Below are positions 17,301-25,084 of a stretch of 64,000 nucleotides of DNA, piece after piece (position 1 is the first letter of the stretch; every line of letters starts with the position of its first letter). The position numbers and the translations under genes are program-made. The stretch is from Virgisporangium ochraceum (lineage in GTDB: Bacteria > Actinomycetota > Actinomycetes > Mycobacteriales > Micromonosporaceae). The notes under the pieces were generated by a model that made no database searches, was not told where the DNA came from, and saw only the letters and a list, made by a program, of their open reading frames with translations. The stretch covers positions 1 through 64,000 of the forward strand of contig NZ_BOPH01000105.1 in NCBI RefSeq assembly GCF_016863655.1, given 5' to 3'.

Positions 17301-18682
17301 CCGGGTCCGCCGGTTCCGCCGCGCAGGCTTCCGCCCTGGACGACGACGTCACCGTTGGGCATGACGGTTCCCGTCGGATACCACCGGGGGAAGTTCATGG
17401 GCGCACGGTTCTGCAGCCCGTTGTTCGTCGTGTAGCTGGTGACGCCGATGGCGGCGTCGTTGGGCGAGTTTCCGCCCAGTCCGTCGTCTCCGCCGACCGT
17501 CATGGTGGAGTGGTCGTGCGGCATCTGCACCTGCATGGCGCAGAACAGGTCGGTGTAGGTGGTGTTCGGCAGGATGCCGTTGCGCAGGTTCGCCAGCGTG
17601 CGTGGCACGGCGGGGTTCCAGACGTCGACCTCCATCTGGCCGCCCTGGGTGACCGAGTCGTTGCCGGTCCAGTCGTACGGCGTGGTGTCGTTGCCCCAGC
17701 CTCCGACGCTGCCGAAGGACTGCACCCTGCCGTCGGAGGTCAGGGCCATGTTGATCGGGACCAGCGGCCACGGGATGACGCCGCTCCAGGCGCCGGCCTG
17801 GTCCTTCGTCGGCGGTGAGCAGTCCGCGGGCAGCAGCTTGGCGGCGTACGCGAGGCCGTTCTTCATCTGGGCGAGCATGTAGGACTCGGCGTAGGCGCTG
17901 CCCTCGTGTCCCATGGCCGTGTACCAGGACCGGCCGGAGTCGATCTGCTGGCACCAGGTGATCGGGTGCGAGGAGCCCTGGCGGCCCATGCCGTACGAGG
18001 TCTCGTCGGCCTCGATCAGGGTGCGTACCCACGGCGCCGGGTTGACGACCCAGTCGTACCACTCGTCGCTGCGGGTGAGGCTCGCCGGCACGCCCTGGGT
18101 GAGCGGGTGAGCGGTGTCCTTGACGAACACCCTGCCCGGCCGCACGCCGGGATTCTCCGGGTGCCCTTCGGACACCGCACCGACGAGGCGGGCGTAGAAC
18201 GGGTTGACGTCGTGTTCGCTCTCACCGACCGACCATCCGGTGTAGTGCAGGCCCATGTAGCCGCCGCCACCGCGGATGTAGGACTCGAGCGCGGCGCGCT
18301 GCGAGGCGTTGAACAGGACGCCACCGGTCTGCGCGAAGACCACCGTGTCGCGGTTGGCCAGGTTCGCGGTGTTGAACACCGCCGGGTCGTCGGTCTCCTG
18401 GATCTCGACCGGCTGGTTGTACTGCGTGCCGAGTTGGGTCGCCAGGTCACGCACGGCCTGCCGGGCCTGTACGTGGGAGGCGTGGAAGTTGGACTTGTAG
18501 AACAACAGCACGTTCAGTCGTCCGTCGTCGGCGGGGGCCGCCTGGGCCGCCGCGGGCAACGCGGCGGCGGCCGTCGTCCCGGCGACCAGTGCCAGCGCGG
18601 CGAACGACGCGGTGGCCCGACCGGACAGACGCCTGAGCATTCGATGGAGGGGGAAGCGGGGTGACCTACGGGGCGCATTCAT
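14387..18682 (-). CDS. Secreted ThuA domain - radical copper oxidase (galactose/glyoxal oxidase type) - carbohydrate-binding and twin LamG domains
   Basis: 1431 residues with a signal peptide (about 1-50, AAALPAAAQAA). Residues about 56-288 are a ThuA/trehalose-utilisation domain. About 305-740 is a kelch-type galactose-oxidase propeller followed by the DUF1929-type cap. All radical-copper positions can be matched: Cys381 (DLFC) and Tyr435 (PRWYPTG) for the cross-link, Tyr672-His673 (YHS) and His754 (THGFNNDQ). After that come a beta-sandwich carbohydrate-binding-like domain (about 830-1000) and two LamG/concanavalin-like repeats, each with YxFxEGTGTxAANTG. It should oxidise an alcohol or aldehyde group outside the cell and release H2O2; substrate unknown. 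ATG 18682 follows GAGGG. Two IclR-type operators lie upstream, so it is co-regulated with the uronate operon. Confidence 0.88.
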   Translation of the reverse strand: MNAPRRSPRFPLHRMLRRLSGRATASFAALALVAGTTAAAALPAAAQAAPADDGRLNVLLFYKSNFHASHVQARQAVRDLATQLGTQYNQPVEIQETDDPAVFNTANLANRDTVVFAQTGGVLFNASQRAALESYIRGGGGYMGLHYTGWSVGESEHDVNPFYARLVGAVSEGHPENPGVRPGRVFVKDTAHPLTQGVPASLTRSDEWYDWVVNPAPWVRTLIEADETSYGMGRQGSSHPITWCQQIDSGRSWYTAMGHEGSAYAESYMLAQMKNGLAYAAKLLPADCSPPTKDQAGAWSGVIPWPLVPINMALTSDGRVQSFGSVGGWGNDTTPYDWTGNDSVTQGGQMEVDVWNPAVPRTLANLRNGILPNTTYTDLFCAMQVQMPHDHSTMTVGGDDGLGGNSPNDAAIGVTSYTTNNGLQNRAPMNFPRWYPTGTVMPNGDVVVQGGSLRGGTGGPGVLTPEIYTPEQGSGWKKLDGARSPAAYGDGGSDHAGADENRWWYPRAFVAPTTGTLFNITGTQMYELNPAGNNGTGQLTLRGTLPTAIANQGANGNPVGATSTAAMYRPGKILQVGGGWWGNGGGPDGARAGFVVDITGGTANPVVTATRPMKYQRHWPTATVLPDGKVLVTGGARENNGNGGYVTNPEIWDPDTGNWTEVVLPHEHARLYHSTALLLPDGRVMIGGGGTPGPRNYTDVEYYSPGYLFDGNQPAVRPVISSAPAKIGYNGTFQITATGTVSRVALVRNGSVTHGFNNDQNFQNLAFSQTGGTVNVTAPLNGNYAPPGAYMLFVFDTNGTPSVAKIVQIDPAVKLAQLNPRVVDQFEYPRLPAEWRTANPPTTVDVAAGNSRMVPWAVGSPVQLVRGTATGQGGLGLTGYQLALGASGSITRTVNDLTPGTTYRISLRYARDARAGGTGAATAALSIGNLSTTLTAPTTLPSTAAYGTYVGTFTTPTATTTLTLRGTGVGLMVDDLVIVGDNPPPPATGIPIRYEFEEGTGTSAANTGTVGSVGAAVLTGTTGWSTNGVLGKAINLPGGSTANAVDLPDNLLQGAVNFSTGFWVRPDTRSNWTSLFHIGDGTGSAGSYYQIQMQTQASGSTGLAVTFKGKTGPEERVYASPAQDVVAGQWNHVAFTRQGSIGTLYLNGVVIATRTDLTVGMTEVGPTANNWLGRNGYPDAAFDGLMDDVRVYTSTLTAGDVAAMYNEGVAVRYTFDEGTGTTAANTGATSSIGAASLTGTTSWSTAGRYGPAVSLPGGAADSGNQVRLPDNIDAGLTTQFTVSFWANPDTLPSWVPLLQIGSSTDTFFLLQSSTNGTTTGFGATFKAPGVATQERLLLGAGRDLPLNTWTHVVFTMNGSTAKIYFNGVLQATRTDFTIGIGDVGVGGNTTANFIGGTSWGDARFDGLIDDFRLYGYELSAEQVTQLHAGRR

Positions 18683-18779
18683 ACGAGATCCCTCGAGGTT
18701 CGGCGGACGTGGCGGTAGGGCGGCACCGCCACGCGGAGGCTGAACGTATGACATTCATGAATGAACAGTCAAGAACTGA

Positions 18780-18795
18780 GTACATGTATGTGAAC
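18780..18795. promoter_or_regulatory. Half-conserved IclR-type operator upstream of the ThuA/oxidase gene
   Basis: GTACATGTATGTGAAC. The right half is identical to the operators at 26702 and 26768; the left half has GTAC instead of GTTC. It lies 13 bp from the better site, about 100 bp upstream of the start, probably covering the promoter. Confidence 0.5.
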
Positions 18796-18808
18796 CCAGT
18801 TTCGCGAG

Positions 18809-18824
18809 GTTCTCATATGCGAAC
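18809..18824. promoter_or_regulatory. IclR-type operator (GTTC-N8-GAAC) upstream of the ThuA/oxidase gene
   Basis: GTTCTCATATGCGAAC, a 16-bp palindrome matching the consensus of the four sites near kduI, iclR and the tautomerase. Confidence 0.65.
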
Positions 18825-18844
18825 CATGTCCGGATGAGGAGACA

Positions 18845-18867
18845 GGCCCCGGAGAGTCTCCGGGGCC
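18845..18867 (-). terminator. Terminator of the uronate/ABC operon
   Basis: Perfect 11-bp stem GGCCCCGGAGA / TCTCCGGGGCC with a one-base centre, 20 bp past the aldehyde dehydrogenase stop. Confidence 0.8.
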
Positions 18868-18887
18868 CGCCCCGTCGGATCACACGG

Positions 18888-20384
18888 TCATCGAAGCTCG
18901 GCGATGACGGTCTTCAGCTCGGTGTAGTCGTCCAGGCCGAACGAACCGAGCTCGCGGCCCCAGCCCGACTGCTTGAAACCACCGCGGGGCAACGTGACGT
19001 CGTCGGCGTGCCAGGTGTTGAGCCACACCGTGCCGGCCCGAAGCCGGGCACCGACGCGGTGCGCCGTACCGATGTCCTTCGACCAGACACCCGCGGCGAG
19101 CCCGTACACCGTGTCGTTCGCGGCCGCGACCACTTCGTCCTCGGTGTCGAACGGAACCGCGGTGACGACCGGACCGAAGATCTCGTCGGTCTGCACGGCC
19201 ATCCGCTCGGTCACGGACGTGATGAGCGTCGGCGCCACGAAGAAGCCGCGGTCACCGACGGCGTCGGCACTTCCCGCGTTCAGGACGGCGCCTTCCCGCA
19301 CCGCCCCGCGGATGTAGCCGAGCACCTTCTCGTGCTGCTCCTGGGAGACGAGCGGACCCATGTGCGACGTCGGGTCGAAGCCGTCGCCCACCTTGATGGC
19401 GCGGGCGGCCGCGGCCACCCCCTCGACGACCCGGTCGAACACACCACGCTGGACGTAGAGGCGGGAGCCGTTGACGCAGCACTGCCCCTCGTTGAAGTAG
19501 CCGCCCAGCACCGCGCCGGCGATCGCGGCGTCGAGGTCGGCGTCGTTGAAGATGATGTTGGGGGCCTTGCCGCCGAGCTCGAGGGAGACCTTCTTGAGAT
19601 TGCCCGCGGCCGCGGCGGCGATCTTCTTGCCGACCTCGGTGCTGCCGGTGAACGCGACCTTGTCGACACCGGGGTGGGCGACCAGCGCGGCACCGGTGTC
19701 GCCGAATCCGGGCACGATGTTCACCACGCCGGCGGGCACACCCGCCTCGAGCAGAAGCTCACCGAGGCGCAGCGCCGTCAGCGGAGTCTGTTCGGCCGGC
19801 TTGAGGATGACGGTGTTCCCCGCGGTGATGGCTGGGATGATCTTGAAGCAGGCCATCAGCAGCGGGAAGTTCCACGGCACGATGCCGGCCACGACGCCGA
19901 TCGGCTCGCGGCGGGTGTAGGCATGGAAGGCGCGACCGGGCACCGACATCGGGATGGTCGTGCCCTCCATCTTCGTCGCCCATCCCGCGAAGTAGCGGAA
20001 GAGCTCGGCGGAGGTCGCGACGTCGCCGTCCCGGGCCGCTTCGACGCGCTTGCCGTTGTCGAGCGCCTCCAGTTGGGCGAACTCGTCGGCGTGGGCCTCG
20101 ATGAGGTCGCCGATGCGCCACAGCAGGTGGGAACGCTCGCGCGGGGTCATCTTCGACCACGGCGACGGTGACTCGAACGCCGTGCGGGCCGCCACGACCG
20201 CACGGTCCACGTCGACGGCGGACCCGTACGCGACCTGGACGAGCACCTCCTCGGTCGACGGGTTGACGGTGGCGAACGTTCTGCCGTCCTTCGCGTCGAC
20301 CCACTCTCCACCGATGAGCAGCCGCTTGGGCGCGGACAGGAACGACCGGACGGCGGGCAGGAGCGCGGAGTTCTCGTGGGACAT
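18888..20384 (-). CDS. NAD(P)-dependent aldehyde dehydrogenase
   Basis: 498 residues with the full aldehyde dehydrogenase set: WNFPLLM cofactor strand, FTGSTEVG, general base Glu in SLELGGKAPN, catalytic Cys in NEGQCCVNGSR, and EIFGPV. It belongs to the betaine/phenylacetaldehyde dehydrogenase branch; the exact aldehyde cannot be named. As last gene of a sugar-acid operon it may oxidise a semialdehyde such as 2-oxoglutarate semialdehyde from an oxidative uronate route, or the product of the co-regulated secreted oxidase (inference). ATG 20384 has GGAAGG upstream; the longer Ser-rich extension is rejected. It follows the permease gene by 28 bp and is followed by a strong terminator. Confidence 0.92.
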   Translation of the reverse strand: MSHENSALLPAVRSFLSAPKRLLIGGEWVDAKDGRTFATVNPSTEEVLVQVAYGSAVDVDRAVVAARTAFESPSPWSKMTPRERSHLLWRIGDLIEAHADEFAQLEALDNGKRVEAARDGDVATSAELFRYFAGWATKMEGTTIPMSVPGRAFHAYTRREPIGVVAGIVPWNFPLLMACFKIIPAITAGNTVILKPAEQTPLTALRLGELLLEAGVPAGVVNIVPGFGDTGAALVAHPGVDKVAFTGSTEVGKKIAAAAAGNLKKVSLELGGKAPNIIFNDADLDAAIAGAVLGGYFNEGQCCVNGSRLYVQRGVFDRVVEGVAAAARAIKVGDGFDPTSHMGPLVSQEQHEKVLGYIRGAVREGAVLNAGSADAVGDRGFFVAPTLITSVTERMAVQTDEIFGPVVTAVPFDTEDEVVAAANDTVYGLAAGVWSKDIGTAHRVGARLRAGTVWLNTWHADDVTLPRGGFKQSGWGRELGSFGLDDYTELKTVIAELR

Positions 20385-20412
20385 GGTGGCCTTCCGTAGA
20401 TACAGACTGGAG

Positions 20413-21408
20413 CTACTTGATGATCGAGATTTTGGACCGGTCGAGGGTGAGCGCGACGGCGATGACGATGATGACGCCGTACAGGATCTGTTCGTAGGCG
20501 GACGGCACACCGACGATCGGCAGGCCGACGCGCAGCAGCGTCACGACGAGCGCACCGGCGAGGCTGCGCCACACGCTGCCGTGACCACCGGTGATCGCGG
20601 TGCCGCCGACGACGATCGCCGCGACCGCCGGAAGAAGAAGGTTGTCGGCCATGGTCGGACCGCCGCTGAACTGACGCGAGACCAGCATGACCGCCGCGAA
20701 CCCGGCGCAGGCGCCGGAGACACAGAACGCACCGATCTTGACCAGGTCGACCGGCGTGCCGGCCAGCCGTGCCGCCGACTCGGAGTACCCGGTGGCCGAG
20801 ATCCAGCTCCGCAGCGGCGTGACCCTGAGGATCACGGCGATCACGGCGACGACGAGGACCGCCATCGCGGTCGACATCGGCACGTAGCCGGCGACGTAGA
20901 GGTCGAGCCACTTGACCGTCGAGTCGTCCACCACCCGCACCGTGCCGGCGCCGGAGACGACCAGGGCGACCGCGGACAGGATGCTCATCCCGCCGAGGGT
21001 GACGATGAACGACGGTAGCCGCAGCAGCACGTGCGCCAGGCCCTGCACCGCGCCGATCGTCGCCGCGACGGCGATGACGGCCGGTGTGGCCAGGCCACCG
21101 AGGTCCGGCAGCCACAGGGCGAGGAAGACCGTCGACAGTGAGGCCAGGGCCGCGATGGACAGGTCGATGCCGCCGCAGAGGACGACGAGCGTCGCGCCCG
21201 CGGCGAGCACGATGAGCGGGGCGGCGGTCCGCAGTGCCGCGGTCAGGCTCCGCTGGGTCAGGAAGTCGGGGTCGGCGACGGTCAGGGCCGCCATGAGCGC
21301 CACCAGCGCGATGAGCGGCATGAACCCGGTGAGTCGCCGGGCGGTGCGCCGGTCCCTCGTGACGGTCGCGGGTTCGTCGATCGGCTTCGTGGCCACGGGA
21401 GTGCTCAT
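20413..21408 (-). CDS. Sugar ABC transporter permease (RbsC family), second of two
   Basis: 331 residues, about eight to ten transmembrane helices, with the hallmark GGIDLSIAALASLSTVF block early, LLRLPSFIVTLGGM in the middle and GGTAITGGHGSVW before the last helices, all typical of the RbsC/BPD_transp_2 family. The ATG overlaps the ATPase stop (ATGA), so translation is coupled. Together with the other permease it could form a heterodimeric channel, as is common when two RbsC-type genes flank one ATPase. Substrate inferred from neighbours: a hexuronate, ketouronate or related sugar acid. Confidence 0.93.
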   Translation of the reverse strand: MSTPVATKPIDEPATVTRDRRTARRLTGFMPLIALVALMAALTVADPDFLTQRSLTAALRTAAPLIVLAAGATLVVLCGGIDLSIAALASLSTVFLALWLPDLGGLATPAVIAVAATIGAVQGLAHVLLRLPSFIVTLGGMSILSAVALVVSGAGTVRVVDDSTVKWLDLYVAGYVPMSTAMAVLVVAVIAVILRVTPLRSWISATGYSESAARLAGTPVDLVKIGAFCVSGACAGFAAVMLVSRQFSGGPTMADNLLLPAVAAIVVGGTAITGGHGSVWRSLAGALVVTLLRVGLPIVGVPSAYEQILYGVIIVIAVALTLDRSKISIIK

Positions 21409-22928
21409 ACCATCTCTTTCACGAGGTCCAGAGGACTCGGCTTGCCGCCACTCGGGCAGGCGACCTCGGCCACGACCCGTCCGTCGCTCATGACCAGGAT
21501 CCGGTCGGCCATGCCGATGGCCTCCTCGAGGCTGTCGGCCAGCAGCACCGTGGCGACCCCACCCGCGGCGAGCTCACGCATCAGCCGGTACACCTCCGAC
21601 CGGGCGCCGATGTCCAGGCCGCGCGTCGGGTGGTCCAGCAGGAGCAACCCGATGTCGCCGCCGACCAGCCACCGGGCCAGGACCACCTTCTGCTGGTTGC
21701 CGCCGGACAACCGCTGGATGGCGGTATCGCGGCTCGGCGTGCGGATGGACAGCCGCTGGATCCAGCGGTCCACCAGGCCGGCCTGTTTCCTGGGCGCCAC
21801 GAACGGGCCCGCGCAGCGGGCCTTCTGCTTGGTCAGGGTCATGTTCTCGGCCACCGACATCGGCCCGACCATGCCCTCGACCTTGCGTTCGGCCGGGACG
21901 TAGCCGATGCCGGCCGCGCACGCGGCACGCGTGCTGGACAGGTCGATCCTCTTCCCGTCCAGCCGGATCTCGCCCGCGGTCGTCGGCTCGGCGCCGAACA
22001 GCGCGCGGCAGACGTCCTCGCGACCGGATCCGTGGACGCCGACGATCGCCACGATCTCGCCCACGGCCACGTCGAGGTCGACGTCGCGGAACGACGTGCC
22101 GGAAAGCCCGCGTACCGACAGCCGGGGCTGCTCGGCGACGACGGGTACGGCGGCGTTCTCGTGGTAGTGGTCGTCGGACCCGGTGGACCCGATCATCATC
22201 CGGTGCAGGTCGCGCGGGACGGCTCCGGCCGCGGCGACCTCGCCGACCGACCGGCCGCCGCGCAGCACGGCCACCCGGTCGCACACGTCCAGCACCTCGT
22301 CGAGCCGGTGGGAGACGAAGACGACCGAGGCGATCTCACGGAGCCGGCGGATCTGTGCGAAGAGGGTGTCGATCTCCTTCGACTCCAGGACCGAGGTCGG
22401 CTCGTCCAGGATGATGACCGGCGGGTGCTGGCTGCGCTCCTCGATGCGCAGCACCTTCGCGATCTCGACCATCTGCCGGTCGGCGAAGGTGAGCGTGTCG
22501 GTACGGGCGAGCGGGTCGATCGTCGAACCGATCTTGTCGAGCTGCTCCTGGGCCAGGCGGCGCATGGTCTCCCAGCGGTAGACACCCCGACGGACCGCTC
22601 CCCCTTCGCTGCCGAGCAGGATGTTCTCCGCGGCGGTCAGGTTGGGCACCAGGGACTGCTCCTGGAAGACCATCCCGATGCCGTGGTTGGCGGCGTCGAC
22701 GACACTGCGCAGCTTGACGGCCCGGCCGCGGACGTAGATCTCGCCGGCGTCCGGGGAGACCAGGCCGACCAGCGCCTTGAGCAGCGTGGACTTGCCGGCG
22801 CCGTTCTCGCCGGCCAGACCGAGGACCTCGTGCTGGCGGACCACGAGGTCGACGCCGTCGACGGCCTTCACACCCGGGTAGTGCTTGACGAGGCCCCGGA
22901 CCTCCAAGGCGGGTACCGTCTCGCTCAC
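21405..22928 (-). CDS. Sugar ABC transporter ATP-binding protein, double NBD (RbsA family)
   Basis: 507 residues with two ABC domains. NBD1 has Walker A GENGAGKST (40-48) and Walker B IILDEPTSVL, but its signature is weak (LTFADRQMVE). NBD2 has a good signature (LSGGNQQKV), but its P-loop lacks Lys (GVHGSGRED, normal for this family) and its Walker B is LLLLDHPTRGLD, with His where the catalytic Glu usually sits. A single composite catalytic site (NBD1 Walker motifs with NBD2 signature) is therefore likely. The GTG start overlaps the upstream permease stop (GTGA) and its own stop overlaps the next ATG, a tightly coupled transporter operon. Confidence 0.93.
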   Translation of the reverse strand: MSETVPALEVRGLVKHYPGVKAVDGVDLVVRQHEVLGLAGENGAGKSTLLKALVGLVSPDAGEIYVRGRAVKLRSVVDAANHGIGMVFQEQSLVPNLTAAENILLGSEGGAVRRGVYRWETMRRLAQEQLDKIGSTIDPLARTDTLTFADRQMVEIAKVLRIEERSQHPPVIILDEPTSVLESKEIDTLFAQIRRLREIASVVFVSHRLDEVLDVCDRVAVLRGGRSVGEVAAAGAVPRDLHRMMIGSTGSDDHYHENAAVPVVAEQPRLSVRGLSGTSFRDVDLDVAVGEIVAIVGVHGSGREDVCRALFGAEPTTAGEIRLDGKRIDLSSTRAACAAGIGYVPAERKVEGMVGPMSVAENMTLTKQKARCAGPFVAPRKQAGLVDRWIQRLSIRTPSRDTAIQRLSGGNQQKVVLARWLVGGDIGLLLLDHPTRGLDIGARSEVYRLMRELAAGGVATVLLADSLEEAIGMADRILVMSDGRVVAEVACPSGGKPSPLDLVKEMV

Positions 22929-23926
22929 TTGACCACCTGGTTCCTTCGACGCTGCGGGATGACCGCGGCGGCGACCGCGGCCACGACGATGAGGCCCTCG
23001 ACCCCGCCCTGCCAGTACGGGCTGACCCCGACCTGCACGAGTCCGTTCGTGAGCACCATGACGAGCAGGACACCCACGGCGGAGTGCAGGATGCCGCCCC
23101 GTCCCCCGGTGAGCAGGGTGCCGCCGACGACGGCGGCGGTGATGGCCGAGAAGTCGTATCCGCTGCCGGCCTGGACGAGGCCGGCGCCGAGCTGGCTGGT
23201 CACCATGACCCCGCCCAACCCGTAGAAGGCGCCCGCCAGCGCGAAGACCGCGACCTTGTACGGCTTCACCCGCACGCCCGAGAGCAGGAGCACCTCCTCG
23301 GCCCCGCCGATCGCGAAGGCGTACCGGCCGAGCCGGGTGTAGCGCTGGACGAGCCAGCCCACCAGGATGCACGCTGCGGCGATCCAGGTCAGATAGGAGA
23401 ACCCGAGGAAACGCTCGATCGCCCAGCTCTTGAGCATGGGGTCGGAGACGTTGGGCTGCACGCCGGCGAACATCAGCGTGGCGACGCCGAGCCCGACGGC
23501 CGACACCCCCAGGGTGGCCATGAACGACGGCACCTTCAGCAGCACCAGTGCCAGTCCGCTCAGGCAGCCGAACGCACAGCCCAGCACGATGGCGACCGCG
23601 ATACCGAGGAGCCCGAAGTCGTTGTCGGTGCGGTTGTTGGCCACCAGCAGCGACACGGTCAGGGCCGAGGCACCCATCACGCCGGCGGCCGACAGGTCGA
23701 TGGACCCCATCATCAGCACGAACGTGATGCCGCAGGTGACGACGGCGAGCACCGCTGCGGCGTCCATGATGTTCTGGACGTTGTCGATGCTGCGGAACTG
23801 CGGGCTCAGGACCGCGAACAACACGAAGATGACGACCAGAGCGGCCGGTGGACCGGCGTCCCGGAACGACACGCCCCGCCGCGGGTGGCGGCGAGACGTG
23901 TCGACGACCTCGGATTGCACGGTCAC
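22925..23926 (-). CDS. Sugar ABC transporter permease (RbsC family), first of two
   Basis: 333 residues, multi-spanning, with MMGSIDLSAAGVMGASALTV, LLKVPSFMATLGVSAVG and GGTLLTGGRGGIL, the three conserved RbsC blocks. The GTG start overlaps the stop of the binding-protein gene (GTGA). A cytoplasmic N-tail of about 25 residues precedes the first helix. Confidence 0.92.
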   Translation of the reverse strand: MTVQSEVVDTSRRHPRRGVSFRDAGPPAALVVIFVLFAVLSPQFRSIDNVQNIMDAAAVLAVVTCGITFVLMMGSIDLSAAGVMGASALTVSLLVANNRTDNDFGLLGIAVAIVLGCAFGCLSGLALVLLKVPSFMATLGVSAVGLGVATLMFAGVQPNVSDPMLKSWAIERFLGFSYLTWIAAACILVGWLVQRYTRLGRYAFAIGGAEEVLLLSGVRVKPYKVAVFALAGAFYGLGGVMVTSQLGAGLVQAGSGYDFSAITAAVVGGTLLTGGRGGILHSAVGVLLVMVLTNGLVQVGVSPYWQGGVEGLIVVAAVAAAVIPQRRRNQVVK

Positions 23927-25014
23927 TTCAAGGGCCCGGCCACACGGTTGAAGACGTTGCCGCACTCGAAGTCGGACGGGTTGGTCTTCGGCGCGGCGAA
24001 GTCGGCGGCGTTGTCCTTGGTGATGAGGAACTGCTCGGCGAAGAACGCGCGGTTGTCGGGAGCGATGTCCTTGACCGCCAGCTTGCCGGTGGCGACACAG
24101 AAGCCGATCGCCAGACCGATCCCGCCCTGCCACGTGCCGTCGCTGGAGACGGTGGCGGCCATGGTTCCGTTCTGGACCGCGCGGACGGCGTCCGGAACGG
24201 CGTCGATACCGACGACGGCCACCTTGCCGGTGAGACCCGCCTGCTGGAGTGCCTCCAGAGCGCCGAGCGCCATGTCGTCGTTGGCGGCCCAGATGCCCTT
24301 GACCTTGTCGCCGTGCTTGGTCAGCAGCGTCTTGGTCACCGTGAGCGCCTCGGCGCGGGAGAAGTTGGCCGCCTGCTGGTCGAGCAGCTGGACGCCGGGG
24401 TTCTTCTTCAGCGATGCCTGGAGGCCGGCGAACCGGTCCTTGGCGGCCGCGGTGTCGAGGACGCCCTGCAGCGCGATGATGCCGCCCGAGCCCCCGATCG
24501 TCTTGATGAGCGCGTCACCGATCTGCTGGCCCGACTCGACGCCGTCGTAGGTGATGTGGCTGACCCAGGTCTTGTACTCGGCCGGCTTCAGGTCGGCCGG
24601 CTTGTTCCACTGGGTGACGAGGTAGGCGCCGGCCCGGTCGGCGCCCTTGACGATCGGCGCGGTGTCCGAGTCACCGTTGGGAAGCACGTTCATGACCAGG
24701 CACTCGGTGTCGCGGGCGAGGATCTGGTTGATCTGTTCCTGCTGCTTGGTCGAGTCACCGGCGTAGGTGAGGCGCTCCTGGGTGAGGCCGACCGACTTGG
24801 CGAAGGCGTCGCCGCCGGCGAGCCACGAGGCTTCGTAGGGGTTGGACTCGTTGCGGACCTGACCCACCAGTTTGACGTCGGACGGCTTGCAGGCGCCCTC
24901 GCTGGCGGCTTCGGCTCCTCCGGCCTGTTCCTCGGTGCAGCCGGCCAGGGCGGCGGCCAGCAGGGTCAGGCTCAGTAACGTTGCGGCGGGACGGGTGGTG
25001 ATCTTCATGGTCAT
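23923..25014 (-). CDS. Sugar ABC transporter substrate-binding lipoprotein (RbsB/periplasmic-binding type 1)
   Basis: About 363 residues. The signal peptide ends in a lipobox (LAAALAGC), so it is lipid-anchored outside the membrane. The mature part has the type 1 sugar-binding fold: STKQQEQINQILARD early, GIWAANDDMALGALEAL and VVGIDAVPDAVRAVQNG late. ATG 25014 has GAAGAGA upstream; ATG 25008 is a close alternative. It is followed by a permease gene with a GTGA overlap and lies 70 bp after the dehydrogenase gene. It determines what the importer carries, which cannot be read from sequence; a uronate-type ligand is inferred from kduI and the SDR. Confidence 0.92.
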   Translation of the reverse strand: MTMKITTRPAATLLSLTLLAAALAGCTEEQAGGAEAASEGACKPSDVKLVGQVRNESNPYEASWLAGGDAFAKSVGLTQERLTYAGDSTKQQEQINQILARDTECLVMNVLPNGDSDTAPIVKGADRAGAYLVTQWNKPADLKPAEYKTWVSHITYDGVESGQQIGDALIKTIGGSGGIIALQGVLDTAAAKDRFAGLQASLKKNPGVQLLDQQAANFSRAEALTVTKTLLTKHGDKVKGIWAANDDMALGALEALQQAGLTGKVAVVGIDAVPDAVRAVQNGTMAATVSSDGTWQGGIGLAIGFCVATGKLAVKDIAPDNRAFFAEQFLITKDNAADFAAPKTNPSDFECGNVFNRVAGPLK

Positions 25015-25084
25015 ACTCGATCTCTTCAGTGCCGGGGGGATCCGGCGGGTTGGCACACATAGAGAGATGCGGTGGAGGCCGTGG

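Noticed and set aside
14228-17818. Very long plus-strand open frame opposite the ThuA/oxidase gene
   Set aside because: Val/Gly/Arg/Asp-rich antisense shadow with no domain or ribosome site; the minus strand carries all recognisable domains.
18752-18763. Palindrome CATTCATGAATG upstream of the ThuA/oxidase gene
   Set aside because: Not repeated at the co-regulated promoters; the GTTC-N8-GAAC sites explain the regulation better. Could still be a chance AT-rich repeat.
21630-24550. Long plus-strand frames across the ABC transporter genes
   Set aside because: Antisense to four genes linked by GTGA/ATGA overlaps; no family features.
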